NCBI RefSeq assembly: GCF_947496775.1
Contig: NZ_CANMDU010000004.1
Span: 62,001 to 126,000, forward strand
DNA: 64,000 nt
Reading direction: 5' to 3'
DNA from: an uncultured Maribacter sp.
GTDB taxonomy: Bacteria > Bacteroidota > Bacteroidia > Flavobacteriales > Flavobacteriaceae
Shown: positions 55,788-64,000 of the stretch, one piece after another
Numbering within the stretch: position 1 is the first letter of the stretch
Layout of the letters: each line of letters begins with the position of its first letter
Notes under the pieces: model-generated
Seen by the model: the letters and a program-made list of their open reading frames with translations, nothing else
Databases searched by the model: none
Told to the model about the DNA's origin: nothing
Translations under genes and position numbers: made by a program

Positions 55788-57425
55788 TTACTTCTTAAAT
55801 TTTTGCAGTAACTGCAAAGTTGAAGTGTCATGTTTAGCTATTTCTGAACCTTCTATATCTTTTAAAATAGTTCCTGCTAGTTGTTTCCCTAATTCTACCC
55901 CCCATTGATCATAACTAAATATATTCCATATAACACCTTGGACAAATATTTTATGTTCGTACATAGCTATAAGAGCTCCTAATGATTTAGGAGTCAATTT
56001 TTCTATAAGCAAAGTATTGGTAGGCTTATTACCACTAAAAACTTTAAAAGGAAATAATTTCTCTATTTCTTCTAGAGATACATTCTTTGAATCTAATTCT
56101 TCCTTAACTTCTTCCGAAGTTTTACCATTCATTAATGCTTCTGTTTGCGCAAAGAAGTTTGCCATTAACTTGTTATGATGATCCGTTTCTCCATATAAAG
56201 ACTCCTTAAACCCTATAAAATCAGCAGGAATCAATTTTGTTCCTTGGTGAATTAACTGAAAAAAAGCGTGCTGCGAATTTGTTCCCGGCTCTCCCCAGAT
56301 AATGGTTCCTGTTTGGTAGTCTGTTGCATTACCACTGCGATCTACACTTTTACCATTACTTTCCATTATTCCTTGCTGTAAATAAGCAGAGAATCTACTT
56401 AGATATTGCGTATAAGGGATAATGGCTTCTGTATCTGCTCCATAAAAATTATTATACCACACACTTAATAAGGCAAGTACCACTGGTATGTTTTTATCAA
56501 AATCTTCGTTTTTGAAATGTTCGTCCATCTCATTTGCTCCTTGTAGCAAAGCATCAAAATTATCGTACCCAACGGCTAAAGCTATAGAAAGACCTACGGC
56601 ACTCCAAAGAGAAAAACGACCGCCAACCCAATCCCACATAGGAAATACGTTTTCTTCTGAAATTCCAAACTCAGCTATTTTTTCTGCATTTGTTGAAACG
56701 GCAGCAAAATGTTTCGCTATATCTTCTTGTTTTCCGTGTTTTAAAAACCACTTTTTTATGGTGGTTGCATTACTCAATGTTTCTTGGGTAGTAAATGTTT
56801 TAGAAACAATAACAAAGAGTGTAGTTTCTGGATTTAACTCCTTTATAACCTCATGAACATGATCCCCATCTACATTACTAACAAAGTGTAATTTTAGATG
56901 GTTTTTATAAAATTTTAAAGCCTCTGTTACCATTGCTGGTCCCAAATCTGAGCCTCCTATACCAATATTTACTACATCGGTAAAAGTTTTACCCGTAAAG
57001 CCTTTTGCTTCACCAGAAATAATAGTTTCAGTAAAACTTTTAATATGTTCTTTTACTGCATACACTTCTGGAATTACGTTTGTTCCATTTACCAGTACCG
57101 AATCCGTTTTTTTAGCCCTTAAAGCAGTATGCAAAACGGCTCTTCCCTCTGTCTCATTTATAAGGTCTCCGGCAAAATATTTATCAATAGCATCTTTTAA
57201 CTCTACTTCTTTTGCTAATTCTAGTAACAAATCTAAAGTCTCCTGCGACATTCTGTTTTTAGAAAAATCTACTAAAAAATCTTCCCAATGGATTGTATAT
57301 TTTGATGCTCTACTTGCATCACTAACAAATAACTCTTTTAATGTATTTTCTTTATTTGTATTAAAGTGCTCCGTTAATTTTTTCCAAGCCTTAGTTTCTG
57401 TAGGGTTAATTTTTTGTAATGCCAT
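55788..57425 (-). CDS. pgi: Glucose-6-phosphate isomerase
   Basis: A 545-residue glycolytic isomerase. [62 protein letters not shown] and VELGKQLA contain the sugar-phosphate-binding and catalytic residues. Full length. Its start overlaps the end of the M23 peptidase gene by 20 nt, so it is the last gene of a four-gene operon. Confidence 0.98.
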   Translation of the reverse strand: MALQKINPTETKAWKKLTEHFNTNKENTLKELFVSDASRASKYTIHWEDFLVDFSKNRMSQETLDLLLELAKEVELKDAIDKYFAGDLINETEGRAVLHTALRAKKTDSVLVNGTNVIPEVYAVKEHIKSFTETIISGEAKGFTGKTFTDVVNIGIGGSDLGPAMVTEALKFYKNHLKLHFVSNVDGDHVHEVIKELNPETTLFVIVSKTFTTQETLSNATTIKKWFLKHGKQEDIAKHFAAVSTNAEKIAEFGISEENVFPMWDWVGGRFSLWSAVGLSIALAVGYDNFDALLQGANEMDEHFKNEDFDKNIPVVLALLSVWYNNFYGADTEAIIPYTQYLSRFSAYLQQGIMESNGKSVDRSGNATDYQTGTIIWGEPGTNSQHAFFQLIHQGTKLIPADFIGFKESLYGETDHHNKLMANFFAQTEALMNGKTSEEVKEELDSKNVSLEEIEKLFPFKVFSGNKPTNTLLIEKLTPKSLGALIAMYEHKIFVQGVIWNIFSYDQWGVELGKQLAGTILKDIEGSEIAKHDTSTLQLLQKFKK

Positions 57426-58695
57426 TTTCTTGGTTAAGTGTTACTAGTTCTTCTTCTGTTTTTGGATAAGCTGTTTTGTCCAGTTGTTCTTTTTTAGCAC
57501 TAATGAATTTAAAATAATCTGCTCTAAGTTCTTCTGCTAATGGTTCTGCTAATGGTAATTCTTCTTTTAACGGATCTACCTGTCTTCCGTTTCTCCAGAA
57601 ACGATAACATACATGAGGCCCTCCAGTATTTCCCGTCATTCCAATCCAACCAATAACATCTCCCTGCCTTACAAATTGGCCTTTTTTAACATTCTGGTTT
57701 TTCATATGAAGATATTGCGTAGAATAGGTTCCGTTATGCCTAATTTTAACGTACTTACCATTTCCTCCTCTTCTGGTAGATTCTGTAACAGTACCGTCTG
57801 CGGTTGCCATTATAGGCGTTCCTATTGGCGCTGCATAATCTGTTCCTTTATGTGGCCTAAGTTTATAACCGTAATACTTAATTCTTCTTTTTAAATTGTA
57901 CTTAGATGATATACGACTAAATTTAACTGGTGCTCTTAAAAATGTTCTTCTAAGATTATTGGCTAATTCATCATAATAGTCTACCACATTTTTTAAAGAA
58001 TCACTTTCATATGCAAAAGCGTATATTGGCCTTCCATTATGCTCAAAAAAAGCAGATTCAATGGGCCCTGCACCTGCATAAATAGAATCGTTTATATATT
58101 TTTCTTTATAGATAACTTTAAACTTATCTCCTTTTTGTAATCGGAAAAAATCTATGGTCCATGCATATACTTCTGATAAATTATTGGTTACATTGTAATC
58201 TATTCCTTGATCTAATATAGCTTCAGATAATGAAGATTCTATTATGCCTGAAGCCACTCTTTCTACACATTTAACCTCTTTCTTATCTGTATAAGCAATT
58301 ACACTATCTCTTAGATCTACTACTGTATAATTAATACGATCATTTTCATAAATAAATACCTGAGCTGCTTCTAATGTATCTTTGGATTTTAATATGGTAT
58401 ATGGTTTGCCAACTCTTATTTTACGAACATCGAAAGTATCTTTATACTCCTGAGAAATTTTATAAATTTTAGGATACTCTACATGATTTTCGAGCATTAG
58501 CTCTCCGAAACTATCCCCATTTCTAACGGTATCTCGATGCACTTTAAAGTTTTCGAAATTAAAACCAAACTGTTTAACTTCTACTTTTTCTACTTTCTTA
58601 ATTTCTTCTTTTTCAACTAAAGAATTTATTTCTTTCTTATCCTTACAAGCAATGATAACTATCAATGCCAGTATTGCGCCCCAATATTTTTGCAT
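57406..58695 (-). CDS. M23-family peptidase lipoprotein with an HxC variant motif
   Basis: A 429-residue lipoprotein (signal peptide ending VIIAC, lipidated Cys17) with a C-terminal LytM/M23 peptidase domain (about 275-390). Zinc ligands His282 and Asp286 are in [14 protein letters not shown], and His330 is in YLHMKN. The last motif, normally HxH, reads GPHVCYRFW, giving His361 and Cys363. M23 enzymes cut peptidoglycan cross-links. A lipid anchor places it in the periplasm, facing the wall. It follows the dioxygenase gene by 2 nt and overlaps pgi by 20 nt. Confidence 0.9.
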   Translation of the reverse strand: MQKYWGAILALIVIIACKDKKEINSLVEKEEIKKVEKVEVKQFGFNFENFKVHRDTVRNGDSFGELMLENHVEYPKIYKISQEYKDTFDVRKIRVGKPYTILKSKDTLEAAQVFIYENDRINYTVVDLRDSVIAYTDKKEVKCVERVASGIIESSLSEAILDQGIDYNVTNNLSEVYAWTIDFFRLQKGDKFKVIYKEKYINDSIYAGAGPIESAFFEHNGRPIYAFAYESDSLKNVVDYYDELANNLRRTFLRAPVKFSRISSKYNLKRRIKYYGYKLRPHKGTDYAAPIGTPIMATADGTVTESTRRGGNGKYVKIRHNGTYSTQYLHMKNQNVKKGQFVRQGDVIGWIGMTGNTGGPHVCYRFWRNGRQVDPLKEELPLAEPLAEELRADYFKFISAKKEQLDKTAYPKTEEELVTLNQENGITKN

Positions 58696-58697
58696 TA

Positions 58698-59666
58698 TTA
58701 TTTATTATTTTTTTCTGGATTAAATATATGGTTTACCCATTCTTTACCCCAATCTTTTATTTCTTGATTTGTATATATGGTTGGAAAAAAAATTACTTTT
58801 TGAAAACTAGGCGGCAAAAATTTCTTCCAATTGGTGCCTCCTGTAGCGTCTATATTTTCCTTATCTTTTCTTAAATACCTATGTGCAGAACCCATATGCA
58901 TTAATGGCCAATTTACATTAGCGTTCAAATCTAAAGTTTTTAATGCTTTTATTAACTCTTCGTTTTCTCTATCTTCTTTTGAGAATTGTAAAAATTTATG
59001 ACAAATAGTACTGTCTTTTACTTGTTTAGCTATACGTATTAAACGAGGGGTATATCTATATTCAAATTGCTTTAGAGTTAATGTCTTTTCTCCAGTCTCT
59101 CTATCCGTAGCTCCCCTTTTCCAATATATATTTTCGTAAAGTTCTTCTATACTATTTTCCGAAGAAAATAAATCTCGTTGAGAATGGTGTACCAAATTTT
59201 CCATTGGAGTTGCATATAATTCAATCATTCTATATTGCGCAGATTGAAAACCACTTGCTGGCAGAAGCGCCATCCTATATTTTAAAAATTGTTCTCTTTC
59301 CATTCCTTTAATCATAATTCCAAAGGAAGAGATAAGAGCCTTGTAATAGTTATTAATTCTATTTACTCTATCAATAAAAAAAGAAACATCTTGAGATTTA
59401 TCATCTACTAGTTGTTTCTGTTCGTGTAAAATTAATTTAAAATATAACTCTGTAATCTGATGATACATTATAAATATTTCCTCGTCTGGGAAATATGTTT
59501 TTGGAACCTGTAAACTTAATAAAGTATCTAAATGAATATAGTCCCAATAGGTTAAATAACGTTGGTAGAGCAAGCCGTCTAAATAAGCACTGAGATCCTG
59601 ACCGGAGTCTTTATATTTTTCTTCTAATTTAGAAATTTGGGAATCTATCTGCTCTTTATTATCCAT
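58698..59666 (-). CDS. kynA: Tryptophan 2,3-dioxygenase
   Basis: A 322-residue heme enzyme that opens the indole ring of L-tryptophan to N-formylkynurenine, the first step of the kynurenine pathway. Family motifs are LTYWDYIHLDTLLSLQ, FIMYHQITELYFKLILHE, SGFQSAQYRMIEL, HMGSAHRYL (heme-ligand His) and ATGGTNWKKFLPP. No other kynurenine gene lies in the window. It is tightly packed between a DUF3108 gene (7 nt) and the M23 peptidase gene (2 nt). Confidence 0.95.
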   Translation of the reverse strand: MDNKEQIDSQISKLEEKYKDSGQDLSAYLDGLLYQRYLTYWDYIHLDTLLSLQVPKTYFPDEEIFIMYHQITELYFKLILHEQKQLVDDKSQDVSFFIDRVNRINNYYKALISSFGIMIKGMEREQFLKYRMALLPASGFQSAQYRMIELYATPMENLVHHSQRDLFSSENSIEELYENIYWKRGATDRETGEKTLTLKQFEYRYTPRLIRIAKQVKDSTICHKFLQFSKEDRENEELIKALKTLDLNANVNWPLMHMGSAHRYLRKDKENIDATGGTNWKKFLPPSFQKVIFFPTIYTNQEIKDWGKEWVNHIFNPEKNNK

Positions 59667-59673
59667 TATTACG

Positions 59674-60453
59674 TTAATCCATTATTATTTTAAACTGGTG
59701 CTTAAGACCATTATAACCATCTAAATCTGCTTTAATAGAACCTACTGCTAAATCTGCTTTAATACGAATAGGTATTCTATTATCATCATTCGAGACCCAA
59801 AGAGATAAACTTTCTTGCTCTTTAAATATTCTTCCAGATTGTACTAAAGGTCTAAATTTAAGACATTCTACTTTTCCGTATTTAGTTTTTACTATTTCCT
59901 TTCCTAAATACTTCAATTTAAAATTGAAAACTCCATCGTCATCAAACAACATTTTTAACGTTAAAGCCTCCCCTTTTACCAAATCTGAGGGGTCATAATT
60001 ATTTCTAAGATAATAGAACGCAGATAATAAATCTTGTATACTATCCTGAAGATCAAAATTAAGCTTTTTCTTGTTCTTTTTATCGTTTAATATTGCCTGA
60101 TCTTTTTCATGATCAAAATTTATCTCCACATCTTTCTTATAACCACCTTCATTTATCTTTCTTATAAAACGATAAGGCTTGCCATCTTTTTTATCAAAAT
60201 AAGTTTCATAAGTATCGTCTACCTTAAAAAAAATACTAGCAAAACCAGTAGTTTCTCCATGACCAATAACATGATAAACGGGAACATTGTTAATTTTAGC
60301 AGATTTTACTTGTAAGGTAGCATAACTTGCATTTAGAAAACCATAGTGCATTCTAAATTTTAACCACTCTCCCGGTTTAAATGCAGATTCTTCTTTTTGA
60401 GCACTACTCAAAAAGCTAATAGATAGGCATAAAACAAATATAAATTTTTTCAT
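59674..60453 (-). CDS. DUF3108 periplasmic protein
   Basis: About 259 residues from the Met of MKKFIFVLCLSISFLSSAQ, a clear signal peptide; the 14-codon upstream extension in the open frame is not used. It matches DUF3108 by FKPGEWLKFRMHYGFLNASY, VYHVIGHGETTGFASIFFKV and YGKVECLKFRPLVQSGRIF (each in part). It is a beta-rich, exported protein of unknown function and the first gene of the operon DUF3108-dioxygenase-M23-pgi. Confidence 0.85.
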   Translation of the reverse strand: MKKFIFVLCLSISFLSSAQKEESAFKPGEWLKFRMHYGFLNASYATLQVKSAKINNVPVYHVIGHGETTGFASIFFKVDDTYETYFDKKDGKPYRFIRKINEGGYKKDVEINFDHEKDQAILNDKKNKKKLNFDLQDSIQDLLSAFYYLRNNYDPSDLVKGEALTLKMLFDDDGVFNFKLKYLGKEIVKTKYGKVECLKFRPLVQSGRIFKEQESLSLWVSNDDNRIPIRIKADLAVGSIKADLDGYNGLKHQFKIIMD

Positions 60454-60552
60454 ATGTCTTATTATTTGCGTTCTAAAATTATTAATTATTAGCACATCTT
60501 AATAACTAGTAACAATTACTTAAACAAAATTTGTTCCAAAGTATTGCATAAA

Positions 60553-60580
60553 AAAAGCCCAGTTTTAAAACTGGGCTTTT
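60553..60580 (-). terminator. Perfect palindromic terminator after the patatin gene
   Basis: AAAAGCCCAGTTTT followed immediately by its exact inverse complement. Extra A residues on the left give a seven-base T run in the minus-strand RNA. It lies about 200 nt beyond the patatin stop, so the mRNA would have a long 3' tail. Confidence 0.8.
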
Positions 60581-60607
60581 CCTAAATAACCAACCAAACT
60601 TTAAATT

Positions 60608-60664
60608 ATGAAAAACCAATACTTAAAGTTACAAGGGAACCACCCCTTATGGTTACAAATTTAG
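60608..60664 (+). CDS. Possible 18-codon small ORF
   Basis: ATG at 60608 opens MKNQYLKLQGNHPLWLQI and a TAG stop. The leader AACCAACCAAACTTTAAATT just before it resembles the starts of flavobacterial genes. There is no downstream gene on this strand for it to regulate, and no homology evidence. It may instead be part of an untranslated or non-coding RNA. Confidence 0.25.
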   Translation: MKNQYLKLQGNHPLWLQI

Positions 60665-60778
60665 ATTAAAGAAAGTACCTAATAGCAGTCTTTAACTTAC
60701 TTTAACTCTTCTGTTAACAGTTATTGGTAAAAACGGCTGTATTTTAGGTTTTTTTTAAGAAATATAAGGTGTTTTTTG

Positions 60779-63043
60779 TTAAAACCAGTACCCTAAACTA
60801 ATAAATAAGTGTCCTTTTTTTCCTTCTGGAGACCATGAGTACATTAATTGAATTGGTCCAACAAAAGATTCTAAACCATAGCCTATGCCATAACCAGAAA
60901 AATTAGGAGTTGTAAACCATTCGCCAGTTCTAAAAATATCATCTTCTACATTAGCGTAATTCGCAGCGAGCAATACATGATTTTTAGGAGCAATTTCATA
61001 ATCCAATCTTGCATACGCTTTTACATAACTATTCCCTGGTAAACTTAAAAAATCGTATCCTAAAAATGGCGTAAAACTATTAATAAGATTACCTCCATAG
61101 CCGCCTAGAACATAATCAAAAGTTGCAACAGTAGAAGTTCCTAGCTTAAAACCACCATCTGTTTCCACATTTAGGGCTAACTTTTTTGTTATAGGCCAAG
61201 CCGCACCTATTCTTGCCTTTGATATTGAAAATTCTTTAAAATTTCCCGTAAAATCCGAAGACCATAAATAAAAATGAAAATCACCATTAAAATTTAATCC
61301 TTTGGTTGGAAAATACCTATCATCATATGTATCAAAAACTAGTTGACTGTAGGCACTTAAATAATTGCTTTTTTCAAAAACGGTTCTTTTATCCGAAGAG
61401 GTAGAAAATGTTGCACTTGCAATAGGTTGATTGTCTGATAATGTTCTTGTACTATATTTTAAAAATTTGTGCTCTACTCCCAAGGTAAAGGAGAGCTCTT
61501 CCTTAAGTACAGTTTGCACATATATTTGGTTTGTTAAATCTGTTACATCTATATTTATTCTATTAATGCTTGAAACATCCATAACATCATAATTGTTCTG
61601 AATTAAACTAAAGTCTATCTCTTCATCAAAAGCATTAAATCTTGAGTTAAACCCAAAACTCCAATAAGTTCCCTTATCAATATAATATTGCATATTATAC
61701 CTTACATTATCTCCTAATATAAAATCAAAGGAGGCTACATCATCTTTAGTTAAAAAATTCTTACGCGTAAGATTAATTATTGCGGCACTCTTATACAAAT
61801 CATCATAATGAGCCCCCAATCTTATAAAAGTTTTTGTTGGTTTTTCTTCTAAATTTAAAATAAGATCTTGTCCTATTCCATTTTTTAAAAGCTTAAATCT
61901 ATTGGTGTGAAAATTACCTGTAGCAGATAAATTGGAAATACCTTGTTGCAACTTATCAAAAGTTATTTCTTCTCCCATAGAAAATCTTAACTTTCCTTTT
62001 ACATAGCCTCTTGAATAATTACTACTCCCATCTATAATTAATCTACTAACTATTAAAGTATCTTGTAAGGTTGTTTTTTTTATTACTTTTTTTCTTTCTA
62101 ATTGATTAAAAGCAAGTGTCTTAAGCTCAGAAAACTTTTTTATTGCTGCATTCTTACCTGTTTCGATTATAGCTTCTTGTTTGCCAAAGTCCAAAACAGA
62201 ATATTCTGCAATGTTAGGTTTAATATAAACATCTGTTTCTTCAGACTTTTTTTGCATATCTGTAGCCGCCCTATAATTACTAATTTGAAACAAAACTTCC
62301 GTGGCGGACAGTAATTCATCCCTAGCAGACAGTCCATGTTGCACATCTACACCAATAACTACATCTGCTCCTAATGCTCTTACTTGGTCTATAGGGTAGT
62401 TATTGACTATACCCCCATCAATTAAAAGTTCTCCTTTTACTGAAGCTGGTTCAAAAAGAGACGGTAATGTACCACTTGCCATAATGGCTTCTGGCAAATA
62501 ACCCTTATCCAGAACAACTTCTTTTCCTGTTTCTACATTTGTTGCGATACAAACAAAAGGTTTGGGCAAATCTTTAAAATTTTCAACATCTTTTACATGA
62601 TATAATAAACGTACAAATTCATTATAAATATTTTGTCCTCCAGAATATGCTGTTGGAACAGATATTTTAAAATTATTAAACGGAAGTGTTATGGCATACC
62701 TTTCTGAATCTTCTTTTTCATAAAAAGTTTTGGCACTTCTAGGAAGGTTATCTTGTATTAAGTTACCCAAACTAGTATTTCTAAAAATGGAGTCCAATTC
62801 CGTCGCAGAATATCCAGAAGCATATAAAGCTCCTATTATTGCCCCCATACTGGTACCACCAACATAATCAATTTTTACACCCGCTTCTTCAATAATCTTT
62901 AATGCTCCAATATGCGCCAGACCTTTAGCTCCGCCCCCACTTAAAACCAAACCTACTTTAACATCTTTACGTATTGCTACATCTTGCCCATTAGCAAAAT
63001 TTGCAAAAAGGAACACCAATAATATAATTACTAGTTTACGCAT
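60779..63043 (-). CDS. Patatin-like phospholipase with outer-membrane barrel (type Vd autotransporter-like)
   Basis: A 754-residue protein with a signal peptide (MRKLVIILLVFLFANFANG) and a patatin domain (about 28-225). Its oxyanion loop is LSGGGAKGLAHIGA, the nucleophile Ser65 is in GGTSMGA and the catalytic Asp209 is in IDGGIVNN. A POTRA-like linker follows (about 310-390), then a 16-strand Omp85/surface-antigen-type barrel ending SLGYWF. This order is that of type Vd secretion proteins such as PlpD, in which the barrel presents the lipase at the surface. Its start is 9 nt after the uvrC stop, so it is cotranscribed with uvrC. Confidence 0.92.
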   Translation of the reverse strand: MRKLVIILLVFLFANFANGQDVAIRKDVKVGLVLSGGGAKGLAHIGALKIIEEAGVKIDYVGGTSMGAIIGALYASGYSATELDSIFRNTSLGNLIQDNLPRSAKTFYEKEDSERYAITLPFNNFKISVPTAYSGGQNIYNEFVRLLYHVKDVENFKDLPKPFVCIATNVETGKEVVLDKGYLPEAIMASGTLPSLFEPASVKGELLIDGGIVNNYPIDQVRALGADVVIGVDVQHGLSARDELLSATEVLFQISNYRAATDMQKKSEETDVYIKPNIAEYSVLDFGKQEAIIETGKNAAIKKFSELKTLAFNQLERKKVIKKTTLQDTLIVSRLIIDGSSNYSRGYVKGKLRFSMGEEITFDKLQQGISNLSATGNFHTNRFKLLKNGIGQDLILNLEEKPTKTFIRLGAHYDDLYKSAAIINLTRKNFLTKDDVASFDFILGDNVRYNMQYYIDKGTYWSFGFNSRFNAFDEEIDFSLIQNNYDVMDVSSINRINIDVTDLTNQIYVQTVLKEELSFTLGVEHKFLKYSTRTLSDNQPIASATFSTSSDKRTVFEKSNYLSAYSQLVFDTYDDRYFPTKGLNFNGDFHFYLWSSDFTGNFKEFSISKARIGAAWPITKKLALNVETDGGFKLGTSTVATFDYVLGGYGGNLINSFTPFLGYDFLSLPGNSYVKAYARLDYEIAPKNHVLLAANYANVEDDIFRTGEWFTTPNFSGYGIGYGLESFVGPIQLMYSWSPEGKKGHLFISLGYWF

Positions 63044-63052
63044 AACAACACC

Positions 63053-64000
63053 TTATTTATTAAAGGTTTTAAATATTTTTTTTGCCTTAGAAAAACCAAC
63101 CGACTCTGTTAATTTTTCCATACTTGCCTCTTTTACTCTTTTTACAGATTTAAAAGTTTTTAATAGTTCCTCTACTGTTTTCCCTCCTATGCCATCAATA
63201 GTTTCTAATTCTGAATCTATTGCTGCTTTACTTCTTTTATTTCTGTGAAATGTTATTCCAAATCTATGGGCCTCATTTCTTAATTGTTGAATAATTTTTA
63301 AGCTTTCCGATTTCTTATCTAGATATAAAGGGATAGGATCCTCAGGAAAATAAATTTCTTCTAGCCTTTTAGCAATTCCAATAATTGCTATTTTACCCCT
63401 AAGTCCCAAAACATCTAAACTTTTTAAGGCGGAAGATAATTGCCCTTTTCCCCCATCAATTACAATAAGCTGAGGCAAAGGCTCATCTTCCATTAATAGT
63501 CTCTTATACCTCCTTAAAACCACCTCTTCCATAGAACCAAAATCATCAGGTCCTTCAACAGTTTTAATATTATAATGTCTGTATTCTTTTTTAGACGGTT
63601 TCCCATTCTTAAAAACAACGCAAGCGGCAACAGGATGTGTTCCTTGAATATTACTATTGTCAAAACACTCTATATGCCTTGGCTCAACAGAAAGACGAAT
63701 ATCTTTCTTCATCTGCCCCATAATCCTTTTTGTATGCCTGTCTGGGTCTATTATTTTTATTTGATTAAAGCGCTCTTGTCTATAATATTTAGCATTACGC
63801 TCTGATAATTCTAAAATCCTTTTTTTATCCCCTAATTTAGGAACCGTTATCTTTATTTCCGGAGCAACATCTATCTTAAAAGGAAGATATAACTCCTTAG
63901 ACATTAAGTTAAATCGTTGCCGTATTTCTACTATAGCAAGTAACAATAACTCAGCATCATTTTCTTCTAACTTTTTCTTAATCTCCATAGTATGCGATCT
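63053..64000 (-). CDS. uvrC: Excinuclease ABC subunit C, C-terminal part (cut by window edge)
   Basis: The last 315 codons of UvrC, the nuclease of nucleotide excision repair. IECFDNSNIQGTHPVAACVVF, YNIKTVEGPDDFGSMEEVV (in part), VIDGGKGQLSSAL and NEAHRFGITFHRNKRSK form the UvrC RNase-H-like endonuclease domain. A helix-hairpin-helix tail (IDGIGGKTVEELLKTF, GFSKAKKIF) follows. The frame is open to base 64000, so the real start lies outside; the Met at 63988 is internal. Confidence 0.97.
   Translation of the reverse strand, partial: RSHTMEIKKKLEENDAELLLLAIVEIRQRFNLMSKELYLPFKIDVAPEIKITVPKLGDKKRILELSERNAKYYRQERFNQIKIIDPDRHTKRIMGQMKKDIRLSVEPRHIECFDNSNIQGTHPVAACVVFKNGKPSKKEYRHYNIKTVEGPDDFGSMEEVVLRRYKRLLMEDEPLPQLIVIDGGKGQLSSALKSLDVLGLRGKIAIIGIAKRLEEIYFPEDPIPLYLDKKSESLKIIQQLRNEAHRFGITFHRNKRSKAAIDSELETIDGIGGKTVEELLKTFKSVKRVKEASMEKLTESVGFSKAKKIFKTFNK

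Larger units (their letters stand above)
60454..60778. other. 325-nt intergenic region between DUF3108 and patatin genes
   Basis: It contains a perfect 28-bp palindromic terminator (60553-60580) for the patatin transcript. On the plus strand there is an 18-codon ORF (60608-60664). A small hairpin AAGGG/CCCTT (about 60633-60648) and two copies of GTTACAA lie within that ORF. No exact TANNTTTG box was found for the DUF3108 operon. Positions about 60665-60778 are AT-rich with nothing recognisable. Confidence 0.55.

Overview
The window is an AT-rich, densely packed chromosomal segment of a member of Bacteroidota, most likely a (marine) Flavobacteriaceae. The grounds are internal: TonB-dependent receptors with an N-terminal carboxypeptidase-regulatory domain, Bacteroidota lipoproteins (DUF4270, DUF5689/lamin-tail, Big_5), a giant SprB-repeat protein with a type IX secretion sorting domain, a stand-alone atpD-atpC pair, and several TANNTTTG promoter boxes with almost no purine-rich ribosome binding sites. 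I cannot name the genus. No tRNA, rRNA, insertion sequence, prophage or CRISPR array was seen, so this looks like core chromosome.

Layout. 1-7.7 kb (all minus): a biotin operon bioF / DUF2007 zinc-ribbon gene / bioD / bioA / FabF-type ketosynthase, then an NfeD-like plus flotillin pair, then bioB (cut by the left edge). 7.7-9.6 kb: a small lipoprotein, a small beta-barrel and a GNAT acetyltransferase. 9.6-18.2 kb (minus): atpD-atpC, a TonB receptor with an SGNH-hydrolase lipoprotein, and glmS. 18.3-21 kb (minus): a DUF4270 lipoprotein and a single-domain, active-site-less relative of glycogen synthase. Divergent from these at 21.1-25.9 kb (plus): panC, panD, a flippase-like membrane protein, an esterase-fold protein lacking the nucleophile serine, and radA. 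26-27 kb: an aldo/keto reductase and a tiny membrane peptide.

27.4-35.8 kb holds one 2807-residue SprB-repeat surface protein with a type-B T9SS sorting domain but no SprF/PorP partner beside it. 35.9-43.8 kb is housekeeping: exonuclease III, a small outer-membrane barrel, an RluA pseudouridine synthase, glyS, a coiled-coil membrane protein, comF, a Big_5 lipoprotein and a nitrilase-family amidase. 44-47 kb: a soluble PAS histidine kinase, a receiver-only regulator and a DinB-fold protein. 47.1-55.6 kb: a likely nucleic-acid or phosphodiester acquisition locus (DUF5689/LTD lipoprotein, TonB receptor, secreted endonuclease/phosphatase-family enzyme, four-helix membrane protein, second TonB receptor). 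55.8-60.5 kb: an unusual four-gene operon DUF3108 / tryptophan 2,3-dioxygenase / variant M23 peptidase lipoprotein / pgi. 60.8-64 kb: a type Vd-like patatin autotransporter downstream of uvrC (cut by the right edge).

No wholly new defence or mobile system was found. The most interesting items are the degenerate GT5 protein with its synteny block, the ketosynthase inside the biotin operon, the nuclease/TonB locus, M23 and esterase proteins with altered catalytic residues, recurrent -7 boxes sitting 3-4 nt before start codons (possible leaderless mRNAs), several palindromic candidate operators, and two tiny ORFs. I read positions by eye; small intergenic sites may be off by a base in homopolymer runs.
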